Positions 5,727 to 12,206 of a DNA stretch of 64,000 nt are shown here, piece after piece; within the stretch, counting starts at the first letter, position 1, and the number at the start of each line of letters is the position of its first letter. The notes beneath the pieces are model-generated. The model was not told the origin of the DNA, did not search any database, and saw only the letters and a list, made by a program, of their open reading frames with translations. The DNA lies in NCBI RefSeq assembly GCF_019175345.1, contig NZ_CP077717.1, forward strand, positions 2,637,644 to 2,701,643, written 5' to 3'. Both the position numbers and the translations under genes were made by a program. Source of the DNA: Saccharolobus shibatae B12. Its GTDB lineage: Archaea; Thermoproteota; Thermoprotei_A; Sulfolobales; Sulfolobaceae.

Positions 5727-7009
5727 TGAGTTCTACATTATCCTATACTGAAGAAATAGTTCCTATTGAAAGATTAAAAGAAGATGATGAGTTCAGGTCA
5801 TTAGTACCTCCTAACAATATGAAGGAACAATTAGCCTCCAGTATTGCAAAGAACGGCCAAACATTGCCGATAGACGTTGATGAAGACTATGTTATTCTCG
5901 ATGGCTATACCAGAGTATCAATAATGAAGAATCTGAACTTTAAGGAAGTTAAGGTAAGAAAATGGAATTTTAAGAGTTCTGAGGACAGAGTTACTGCATA
6001 TAAATTAATAGCTATGCTAAATTTACAAAGAAGACATCTAGAGAAGAATGAAGTGCTAAGGTTAATAAGGGAAGTTGCAGAAAAGATAGAAAGATTAAGT
6101 AAACAGAATAAGATACAAAAATCTGATCAAAATCCTACCACCAGTGGTAGGAATTCGGAAATGAAAAGTGAGAAAAATTCTTTGACAAGTCAAAGTATTT
6201 CAGAAGCAAATAATGAAACAAATAGGATAAGTTACGAATCTCTAAAAAAGGCTAAGGAAGAGATAGGTGCAAAGGAGGTGTCAGAAAGAGAATTAGATCG
6301 TTATTCAAGAATATCAGAATTCCCATGGTTAAGGCAGTTAGTCGATGAAGGAAAAATTCCCCTAAAGCCTGCATATGAATTATATACCAAAGCTAAGGAT
6401 AAGCTTCAAAAGATTGTTAATCTTCCTCCAACGGAAAGGAGTCAGCTACTTACTACTAAGGAAGGCCGTAGAATCATCTTAGAAAGAGACGATCTACTAC
6501 AGCTAATTTTAGACCATAAAATGGCTGTTTCACAAGCGATAAACAAGCTGAAGACTGAAGAGAAGTTAGCTAAGTCTAAGAGAAAGTCCAGGGCAAAAGA
6601 AGATACTGAAGAAGAAGAGGAAGATGAGACTGAAGAAGGACAGAGAGAGTTAGACGAAAATGAAGAATATCCGCTCTTAGAAGAATGGAAGAAGGCTAAT
6701 GAGGAGCTAAAACAAGAAGAGGCTAAACAGTTAACTCCCCAGTTTACCACTAATGAAGATAATGAGTTAGAAGACTACTTAAGGCAATTATTAACTGAGG
6801 GTTTCGTAGAGTTAGACAAAACTAAACTATATCTGGTTACTCTTGACGGTAAAACGTATCTTATCAGTGCTAAGGCAATAAATGAGCTGAAGAGCGGTAA
6901 AGGAGTAGGTAAATACAAGAAATTAGAGGAATTCATACAGTCTAAGGGTTTGGGCTTTTACGACCCCGAAGAAGGAGCATACTCCATATCATATCAACTA
7001 TTGGCGTGA
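5726..7009 (+). CDS. ParB-like nuclease-domain protein
   Basis: 427 aa. The N-terminal ParB/Srx-type domain shows GQTLPIDV (residues 44-51), LDGYTR (58-63) and a central NLQRRHL (99-105) like ParB box regions. A KorB/ParB-type helical HTH region (about 180-270) follows, then a very acidic low-complexity segment (about 285-315) and a C-terminal domain of about 90 residues. ParB proteins bind centromere sites and hydrolyse CTP; no ParA ATPase is seen in the window. It sits between a winged-helix gene and an XPD-type helicase, overlapping both. The repeated 15-nt motif AACTCCCCAGTTTAC lies inside the gene at 6733-6747. Confidence 0.75.
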   Translation: MSSTLSYTEEIVPIERLKEDDEFRSLVPPNNMKEQLASSIAKNGQTLPIDVDEDYVILDGYTRVSIMKNLNFKEVKVRKWNFKSSEDRVTAYKLIAMLNLQRRHLEKNEVLRLIREVAEKIERLSKQNKIQKSDQNPTTSGRNSEMKSEKNSLTSQSISEANNETNRISYESLKKAKEEIGAKEVSERELDRYSRISEFPWLRQLVDEGKIPLKPAYELYTKAKDKLQKIVNLPPTERSQLLTTKEGRRIILERDDLLQLILDHKMAVSQAINKLKTEEKLAKSKRKSRAKEDTEEEEEDETEEGQRELDENEEYPLLEEWKKANEELKQEEAKQLTPQFTTNEDNELEDYLRQLLTEGFVELDKTKLYLVTLDGKTYLISAKAINELKSGKGVGKYKKLEEFIQSKGLGFYDPEEGAYSISYQLLA

Positions 7010-8622
7010 TGGAATTGCAGTTAAGACAGTGGCAGGAAGAGAAGTTAGGCGAAGCACTCAACGTTATTAAAAACGGTAAAACTTTGATACTTTCCGCAAA
7101 CCCCGGAGCTGGAAAGACAATATTTGCATTACTCCTAGCGAGGATGTTAAACAAGAAGGCAGTGTTCTTTGTAAGGACTCACAGTGAGTTTGAGAGCGTT
7201 TATAAGAACGCTAAAATGTTGGGTATGAGTGTTGGTTTCCTCTTCGGTAAATCCTCCTCATGTGTGTATGCTGAAGGTAATGAGGATCCAGAAGACATTA
7301 ACTGTGACCTATGTTCTTTAAAAGAGAAAATTAAAGTGATAGACGATAAAGAGCCTACTAAAGTCCTTGCTGAGATTAAACACGCTGAGGACTATTGCCC
7401 TTATTACTCTTTGAAATCAACACTGAAATCCAGGGAAGTTATAGTACTCACTTACCCTTACCTATTTTCCAGATACATAAGAAACTCACTCTTCATGAAG
7501 AAAGATGGATTAACTCCCTCGGATTATTTGGCAGTAATCGATGAAGCCCACAATATTTTAGAGGCAGACAAATGGTTTATGAAGAGAATTACTAAGAAAA
7601 CAGTAGAGAGAGCAATGGAGGAAGTTGACGTAGTAGGGAGTTTAGGAAAAACTAATGTAATCGACATAAAGGATTACTTAAACTCTCTACTAAATTTCAT
7701 GGAACAATTAGTAAGTGACGGGAAGTGTCATTCCCTACCCATAATTCCCAGACCGAACCCGGAGCTGTTAAGGAAGATAAATATGGCGACTGCTACTTAC
7801 GTAAATTTGAATAAAGGACCTGTAAGCAAATCATCTTTAAGGGCTTTGAGTAAGTTCCTTAACGAGAGCGGTGAAGTATTCAATTGCAACGGGTCTCTTG
7901 TAGTTATTCCTAACAATTATTATGATGAAATGACTGAGGCGTTAAACCTATTCAAATATAAAGTGTTGATGAGCGGTACAATGCCACAGCTCTCTTTACC
8001 TAACTCGCACAGGATAGACGTTAATGTAAGTTTGGGAAAAGCGGAATATTATTACTGCAGTAGCGTTTCTTCATCGATGCGGAACAGAACTTCTAATGCG
8101 AGCATTTATGCGGAAATTCTTACTAAGATATATGATTCGAGCAGTTCTAATGTTTTAGTCTTCTTTCCCAGCTATAGTATGCTTTCTTTAGTTAAAGAGA
8201 AGATTAAGGGAATACCGGTAATAGAGGAGGGTAGGAAGATAACGCATTCTGAAATGCTTGAGCTATTGAAAGGTAGGAAGTATTTAGTATTTCTCGTAAC
8301 AAGGGCTAAAGAAAGTGAGGGCATTGAATTCAGGGATGAGAAGAATAAGAATCTGTTTGATTCTTTGGTGTTAGCTGGTTTACCTTATCCTAACGTTTCA
8401 GATGACATGGTAAAGCATAGAACGGAAAGGTTGGCTAAGATTTGGGGGGTTAGTGAGGAGGAAGTGGCTAAGCAGATTACATTAATTACTATAAAGCAGA
8501 CTATCGGCAGGGCTTTTCGTGACCCTAACGATTACGTTAAGATTTACCTTTGTGACAGTCGTTATAAGGAGTACTTTTCTGACTTGGGTATTTCTGAAAA
8601 AGAGATTAAGCTTTTTGCTTAG
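7006..8622 (+). CDS. XPD/DinG-type Fe-S superfamily 2 helicase
   Basis: 538 aa. Walker A is SANPGAGKT (30-38), DEAH is at 179-182, and motif VI is QTIGRAFRD near 498. Four cysteines at 86, 100, 103 and 131 (C-x13-C-x2-C-x27-C) match the 4Fe-4S domain of XPD, Rad3 and DinG helicases, which unwind DNA 5'-3'. The protein resembles archaeal XPD in length but is clearly an element-borne copy. The start is a GTG at 7006 or an ATG at 7009; the ParB stop overlaps it. Likely role: replication, partition or recombination of the element together with the ParB-like protein. Confidence 0.85.
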   Translation: MMELQLRQWQEEKLGEALNVIKNGKTLILSANPGAGKTIFALLLARMLNKKAVFFVRTHSEFESVYKNAKMLGMSVGFLFGKSSSCVYAEGNEDPEDINCDLCSLKEKIKVIDDKEPTKVLAEIKHAEDYCPYYSLKSTLKSREVIVLTYPYLFSRYIRNSLFMKKDGLTPSDYLAVIDEAHNILEADKWFMKRITKKTVERAMEEVDVVGSLGKTNVIDIKDYLNSLLNFMEQLVSDGKCHSLPIIPRPNPELLRKINMATATYVNLNKGPVSKSSLRALSKFLNESGEVFNCNGSLVVIPNNYYDEMTEALNLFKYKVLMSGTMPQLSLPNSHRIDVNVSLGKAEYYYCSSVSSSMRNRTSNASIYAEILTKIYDSSSSNVLVFFPSYSMLSLVKEKIKGIPVIEEGRKITHSEMLELLKGRKYLVFLVTRAKESEGIEFRDEKNKNLFDSLVLAGLPYPNVSDDMVKHRTERLAKIWGVSEEEVAKQITLITIKQTIGRAFRDPNDYVKIYLCDSRYKEYFSDLGISEKEIKLFA

Positions 8623-8633
8623 AATTATATTTT

Positions 8634-8855
8634 ATGAAGGTTATTAAGCCCGAGACGGACGAGGTTTTAATAATTAACAATAGTGAGGAGTTAAAGAGGA
8701 GGCTGAAGATGAGGATCGTTAAAGTCAACGGTAAAATATGTGCAGTTATGGAAAGCCCTGAGGACATTGATCACTTTGTCAGATTATTAAATGCCGATGA
8801 GGAAGAGTTTGAGAAGGTATTAGAAGAAGAGATGAGAAAGCGGGAAAGAGATTAA
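8634..8855 (+). CDS. Small acidic protein, paralogue of the 4661 gene
   Basis: 73 aa, 11 nt after the helicase stop, so probably co-transcribed. The N-terminal half (VIKPETDEVLIINNSEELKRR) matches the 46-aa protein at 4661. The C-terminal half (MRIVKVNGKICAVMESPEDIDHF) resembles the 51-aa protein at 9222. The three therefore form a small family associated with RelE-like genes on this element. Function unknown; an antitoxin role is possible. Confidence 0.7.
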   Translation: MKVIKPETDEVLIINNSEELKRRLKMRIVKVNGKICAVMESPEDIDHFVRLLNADEEEFEKVLEEEMRKRERD

Positions 8856-8890
8856 GCTTTTTGGATAAGCGATTTTACTATTTATTTAGT

Positions 8891-8938
8891 TATTATTCCT
8901 AATGAGATAATATACGAAAAGAGAAAGATTTTTAAATA
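8891..8938 (+). promoter_or_regulatory. Promoter with 19-bp element for RelE-like gene 2
   Basis: The 19-mer TATTATTCCTAATGAGATA (8891-8909) lies 19 nt before the TATA box TTTTTAAATA (8929-8938). The predicted transcription start coincides with the GTG at 8960, so the mRNA is leaderless. The 19-mer-to-TATA distance is exactly 10 bp shorter than in the sRNA A promoter, which keeps the same face of the helix. Confidence 0.6.
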
Positions 8939-8959
8939 TGTTTTTCTTTTTATCTTATT

Positions 8960-9271
8960 GTGGTTTGTGAGAAGTGGGAATTGAGGTTTTCAATGAGGAA
9001 AGCAAAGAACTATCATGAGTTTATGGAGTATGCAGTAGATAATTTCGTTGATAAAACAGTAATGTTAATACTTGAAAAATTAGATTTACTAAGAAAAGAC
9101 CCACTAAAATATTCCAGAGAGAAGCTTGGAAGAGATAAATACGGAAATCCCATGTTCTCAATAGAAGTTACGGGTGATATAAGGATACTTTACAGCGTGG
9201 ATCCAAAAAACTGTATAGTTTTCATTTGGGAGGTTGGGTCTCATAAGAAGGTTTACGGGCATGACCCTTAG
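8960..9271 (+). CDS. RelE-superfamily toxin-like protein 2
   Basis: 103 aa from a leaderless GTG. The C-terminal strands GNPMFSIEVTGDIRILYSVDPKNCIVFIW and the SHKKVYG ending match the RelE fold, as in the protein at 4773. No antitoxin gene lies directly upstream in the same direction except the small acidic 8634 protein 104 nt away. The 51-aa gene on the opposite strand overlaps its last 50 nt. Confidence 0.75.
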   Translation: MVCEKWELRFSMRKAKNYHEFMEYAVDNFVDKTVMLILEKLDLLRKDPLKYSREKLGRDKYGNPMFSIEVTGDIRILYSVDPKNCIVFIWEVGSHKKVYGHDP

Positions 9272-9377
9272 CCTTCTCTCTTGCAAGTCTCAGTAAGTCT
9301 TCCTTAAACCTCTCGAAGTCCGCATCATTCTCAATAACTAAGAACCTTTCTCCATCCTTATCCTCAACAATTCTCAT
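9222..9377 (-). CDS. Small acidic protein convergent with RelE-like gene 2
   Basis: 51 aa. The ATG at 9377 is chosen because a CTTTTTAATG TATA box lies about 26 nt upstream; a longer open frame to 9428 lacks this. MRIVEDKDGERFLVIENDADFERF resembles the C-terminal half of the 8634 protein. It overlaps the RelE-like gene tail-to-tail by 50 nt, as the 4661 gene does at the first locus. Candidate antitoxin, or an antisense-coupled partner. Confidence 0.55.
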   Translation of the reverse strand: MRIVEDKDGERFLVIENDADFERFKEDLLRLAREKAKGHARKPSYETQPPK

Positions 9378-9417
9378 AATTATATGTTTGTTACTAGCAT
9401 TAAAAAGGATATGCTGG

Positions 9418-9442
9418 TTTCTTCTCATTGAATTTTGAAAAA
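9418..9442 (+). repeat. 25-bp direct repeat, copy 2
   Basis: Exact copy of 3658-3682. It lies immediately upstream of the promoter of the small convergent gene, 59 nt before the 18-mer at 9502. Confidence 0.8.
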
Positions 9443-9501
9443 TTGGATTGATAGTAGGATAAGCGCTAGTCGTCGTTTTTTAGCGTGAGAAAAATTGAAA
9501 T

Positions 9502-9519
9502 AACTCCCCAGTTTACTGA
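9502..9519 (+). repeat. 18-mer AACTCCCCAGTTTACTGA, copy 2
   Basis: Exact copy of 3753-3770. Only the inner AACT/AGTT arms pair here, so the conserved unit is the 18-mer itself and not the hairpin. It lies about 50 nt after the stop of the minus-strand gene at 9572. Confidence 0.7.
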
Positions 9520-9571
9520 GAAAAATTTTATATTCCTTCTCTTTATGCTAGAAAAATTTTAAAAATAAAGT

Positions 9572-9838
9572 TTACTTTATAAAAATTCCCTCTTCTTTTA
9601 TTTTATAGAATTTTTCAATATTAGCTGATAATGTACAATAGATACAAGTAAGAAGTGAGATAATACAACACATATACATTATGCACTGATAAATATATAT
9701 TACTATATGTCTTTGAATTGAATCAAACATTCCTAGATCTAAGCAAACTCTTACAACGAAAGAATGCGTTAATATTACAGCTATAGTTATGACAACACTC
9801 AAAATAATGAATGATATAAGAAGATTTTTCTTGTTCAT
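9572..9838 (-). CDS. Small Cys-containing membrane protein
   Basis: 88 aa with two hydrophobic helices (about residues 6-28 and 45-70), the second containing MYMCCIISLLTCIYC with four cysteines. An A/T-rich TATA region lies just upstream of the ATG. No family recognised; it is confined to the element region. Confidence 0.55.
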   Translation of the reverse strand: MNKKNLLISFIILSVVITIAVILTHSFVVRVCLDLGMFDSIQRHIVIYIYQCIMYMCCIISLLTCIYCTLSANIEKFYKIKEEGIFIK

Positions 9839-9873
9839 ATTTAATTAATTTATTTAAAAAGCTCTCTACATCA

Positions 9874-9891
9874 AACTCCCCAGTTTACTGA
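9874..9891 (+). repeat. 18-mer AACTCCCCAGTTTACTGA, copy 3
   Basis: Third exact copy, lying 6 nt after the stop of the RHH gene on the minus strand and about 36 nt upstream of the ATG of the membrane gene at 9838. It is not accompanied by the 25-mer. Confidence 0.7.
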
Positions 9892-9897
9892 AAAATT

Positions 9898-10125
9898 CTA
9901 TTTAACTTTCTTTTCTAACTCCTCAACTCTTTTCTTTAACTGTTGAAGTTCTTTAACCACTTCTTCTAGACTCATTTTATTTCCTTCCTTTTCCTTCATG
10001 TAGCACTCAAAAGCGTCTTTTAACACTTCATAAACGCTTACTTTCCTCTTCTCAGCTTCATCAACTATCTTCTTCCATAACTCGTCATCAGGGAAGTAAA
10101 CCGATTTATAGCCTGGTCTAGGCAT
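9898..10125 (-). CDS. Ribbon-helix-helix regulator with C-terminal coiled coil
   Basis: 75 aa. The N-terminus YKSVYFPDDELWKKIVDEAEKRKVSVYEVLKDAF has the strand-helix-helix layout of CopG/Arc proteins. The last 30 residues form a heptad-rich Leu/Val coiled coil (VVKELQQLKKRVEELEKKV) that would mediate oligomerisation. Its promoter is surrounded by repeated TTGTAC/GTAC sites, which suggests autorepression, as is usual for plasmid RHH copy-control proteins. Confidence 0.75.
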   Translation of the reverse strand: MPRPGYKSVYFPDDELWKKIVDEAEKRKVSVYEVLKDAFECYMKEKEGNKMSLEEVVKELQQLKKRVEELEKKVK

Positions 10126-10138
10126 TTTACCTCAATAT

Positions 10139-10220
10139 ACTTTATTGTACTTTAATATAAAAACTTTATTGTACCATAATGTACCACAAAATTTAAATAT
10201 CTGAAAGTACAATCTGGTAC
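10139..10220. promoter_or_regulatory. GTAC operator cluster between the RHH gene and sRNA B
   Basis: ACTTTATTGTAC is repeated at 10139-10150 and 10163-10174. Further GTAC cores start at 10181, 10207 and 10217, with one more just after the sRNA at 10304. They flank the TATA box of the RHH gene (about 10150-10163, minus strand) and that of sRNA B (ATTTAAATAT, about 10190-10200, plus strand). A short palindromic core spaced by one to three helical turns fits RHH binding. Confidence 0.55.
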
Positions 10221-10223
10221 ATA

Positions 10224-10290
10224 GCGGGGTCAAATGGTGATGAGCGACGGTGGACTGACGCATGATGAGCATGTTACGAACTGACCCCGC
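10224..10290 (+). ncRNA. C/D box sRNA B (2'-O-methylation guide), element-encoded
   Basis: A textbook layout: stem GCGGGG (10224-10229), C box GTGATGA (10237-10243), 11-nt guide (10244-10254), D' box CTGA (10255-10258), C' box ATGATGA (10262-10268), 12-nt guide (10269-10280), D box CTGA (10281-10284) and closing stem CCCCGC (10285-10290). All four boxes match consensus. A TATA box ends about 24 nt upstream. The guide next to D contains TGTTACGA, complementary to the near-universal UCGUAACA of 16S rRNA helix 44. Confidence 0.8.
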
Positions 10291-10511
10291 CTTATACTTC
10301 TTTGTACTTTATAACTAATAACTTTAATCCTGCCCGGATCTCAAAAATTTTGGTCAAAAGAGCAAGCTCTTACATTCATGGCGATAAACCTTACAATTTG
10401 TTAATCCTGATATTCCCAGTTAGTAAACCCATTTTCTGACCCCTTCTAAGGAGGTAACACTTTGTTAATCCTAGTTAAGGTTTATTAAGGGAAAATTTTC
10501 AATACAATTTT
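10291..10511. other. Non-coding region with direct repeats; possible origin or control region
   Basis: Apart from one GTAC site at 10304, this stretch has no gene. It contains TTTGTTAATCCT twice (10397-10408 and 10461-10472), a short inverted repeat AAGAG/CTCTT near 10361-10374 and several GGTTTATT/AACC-type words. Its position between two regulator genes and its repeat content fit a replication origin or control region, but nothing proves this. Confidence 0.3.
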
Positions 10512-10763
10512 ATGGAAAGTAAGATTGAGAAACACAAGAAACGTTTTACGATTACCCAGCTTATTTTAATGATAATGGCTAAAGCTCCAGGGAGTTGCTG
10601 CAGCTTAGAGTATCTTAATGAAAAGACTGGAGTAGATAAAAATGAGCTGTTAGTTTACTTATCCAGGTTGGCACAGAGGGGTATAATAGAGAGGAAGTGG
10701 CATAAAAGCAAAGCTGGAAAAGAGAGGATGTATTGCCTGAAGTATAAGGAGGAGATACTATGA
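10512..10763 (+). CDS. Winged-helix DNA-binding protein
   Basis: 83 aa, leaderless by position, with GTTTATTAAG about 26 nt upstream. The HTH reads CSLEYLNEKTGVDKNELLVYLSRLAQRGII, followed by a basic wing (KWHKSKAGKERMY). The stop overlaps the next ATG (ATGA), and an RBS GGAGG at 10749-10753 serves that gene, so the two are one operon. Probably an element regulator. Confidence 0.7.
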   Translation: MESKIEKHKKRFTITQLILMIMAKAPGSCCSLEYLNEKTGVDKNELLVYLSRLAQRGIIERKWHKSKAGKERMYCLKYKEEIL

Positions 10764-11773
10764 GAATTCCAGAATATATAAGAAGCTTTTTATTAGCTTT
10801 AGGTGGTGCATTAACAGGTTCTATCCTTAAAATATTTAACCTTTATACTTATGTATTACCTATATTTTTAGTATCGATTTTATTTATGGCATTAGGTGTT
10901 AAGTTAGATAAATATATTCTTGATAAATACTATTCTTATTTTAGATGGAGAAGAAATAGAATAAAAATAGGAATTATAAGCATTCAAGGTCTTGAACCTA
11001 AAAATGCGATAAGCTGGAATAGTCCTAATTCAATATTTAAAGGGGAAATAAACGAGCTAAAAAATATTTTGAGTAAAGAGTTATCGAACGCACTACGTTC
11101 ACGAAATAACGCTAATGAAAACGATACTGCATTAGATTTTAATATTATTGATATTACTAAAGAAAATCTATCTAAATTCGAAATAATAATTAATCCTTAT
11201 GGAGGATCCTATCCAGAAGAGGATCCCATAAACCTCAGCTCATTAAATAAAATTTTAGAATACATAGAGAATGGTGGCATCTTTGTTAATATTTCCGATG
11301 TACCCTTCTTTTGGCAAGTCAACCCAAAAACCAAAACATGGGCAATAAACTATAACGGAATTCAATTTCAACGTCCGTTAATACAACCTTTCGCTTATGA
11401 ATATTTTATCATAAAAAAGCTCAACTTTTTAGTAGCTCATCCATTAAACCCTATAAGATCTTTTAATGTTAATAATATACAAATACCTCCAGACATTGCA
11501 AGACCTATTCTCTTTGACGATTCACTAATTCAAACTGGTATTGTTAAAGACTGTATTAGTGATGTTACAGTCAGATCTACAGATAAATTACCAGACTACT
11601 TAGGTAGATATATGAAGTATAGCTTCATGATAAGGTTAAGGTTAGGAAAGGGTGAATTTTTGATATCTACCCCACCGTTAGATAGGGATCCTATAAAGAA
11701 ATATTTCTTTGAAAAAATTGTAATATGCTTAGGAGAAATGATAAAAGAAAGACACAAGAATTTTAAGAAATAA
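10760..11773 (+). CDS. Membrane-anchored GATase1-like protein
   Basis: 337 aa. Two N-terminal membrane helices (about residues 8-25 and 28-46) are followed by a basic RWRRNR segment and a soluble domain. That domain starts KIGIISIQGLEP and contains IINPYGGSYPEED, then LEYIENGGIFVNISDVPFFW, and ends with GKGEFLISTPP. This order resembles class I glutamine-amidotransferase-like (BPL_N/ThuA-like) domains, where NP-x-G-x-x-YP replaces the usual nucleophile elbow; no catalytic Cys is visible at that site. Coupled to an upstream winged-helix gene. Function unknown; a sensory or scaffolding role at the membrane is possible. Confidence 0.6.
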   Translation: MRIPEYIRSFLLALGGALTGSILKIFNLYTYVLPIFLVSILFMALGVKLDKYILDKYYSYFRWRRNRIKIGIISIQGLEPKNAISWNSPNSIFKGEINELKNILSKELSNALRSRNNANENDTALDFNIIDITKENLSKFEIIINPYGGSYPEEDPINLSSLNKILEYIENGGIFVNISDVPFFWQVNPKTKTWAINYNGIQFQRPLIQPFAYEYFIIKKLNFLVAHPLNPIRSFNVNNIQIPPDIARPILFDDSLIQTGIVKDCISDVTVRSTDKLPDYLGRYMKYSFMIRLRLGKGEFLISTPPLDRDPIKKYFFEKIVICLGEMIKERHKNFKK

Positions 11774-12164
11774 TAGAGTTAAACTTGATGAGATATGTTA
11801 CGTTTTAGACTTTATTTGCGTTCTACTTCTCTTTCATAACATGATTCTATTTGCTTCAACATGCAACATAAGGCGTTCTTTTGTTCGTTCTATTAAAACG
11901 TATTCTAGCTCGGAAGAAATATGTTTACCGTATAGAGAAGAGTTCATAAGGACTTACGAATTTGCGGTTAGACAGATAGGGGTAGGCTTTACTGTGTAAG
12001 TCCTAAATTATTAAAGAAATTAAACTCGTAAACGCGGAAAACTCCTTTTCCTTAAACCGTAAGTAGAAATCAAGTTTTTCACTTCTTCTTTTTCTCATTA
12101 ACATGGACAGGTAAATCGGAAACTTTGACGTATTTTCAAAACGTTTCTGAGAAAACAAAATAGC
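11774..12164. other. Decayed end of the element, with integrase debris at the junction
   Basis: No intact gene. Reading leftward from the tRNA fragment on the minus strand, one frame gives PGFEPGSRARKG, the type of peptide produced when SSV-like integrases read through their tRNA att site. It then meets a stop near 12128. Short open pieces follow in other frames (12003-12126 minus, and 38 codons about 11820-11935 minus). This fits an intC fragment eroded by frameshifts. Confidence 0.4.
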
Positions 12165-12206
12165 CCTTTCGAGCCCGTGACCCGGGTTCAAATCCCGGCC
12201 GCGGCA
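12165..12206 (+). repeat. Attachment site: 3' half of tRNA-Glu(UUC)
   Basis: From the anticodon loop (CTTTCGA) through the T arm (CCGGGTTCAAATCCCGG) to the acceptor CCGCGGC and discriminator A, this is the 3' half of a tRNA-Glu, with no 5' half before it. Partial tRNA copies of about 40-70 nt mark the distal end of elements integrated by archaeal tyrosine recombinases. Orientation places the intact tRNA-Glu gene, and the other end of the element, left of the window. Confidence 0.85.

Noticed and set aside
6442-6750. Minus-strand 102-aa Ser-rich frame
   Set aside because: Complement of the acidic low-complexity segment in the ParB-like gene.
12003-12191. 62-aa minus-strand frame through the tRNA fragment as a real protein
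   Set aside because: It reads the tRNA in the wrong frame for an integrase and lacks a promoter; treated as integrase debris.
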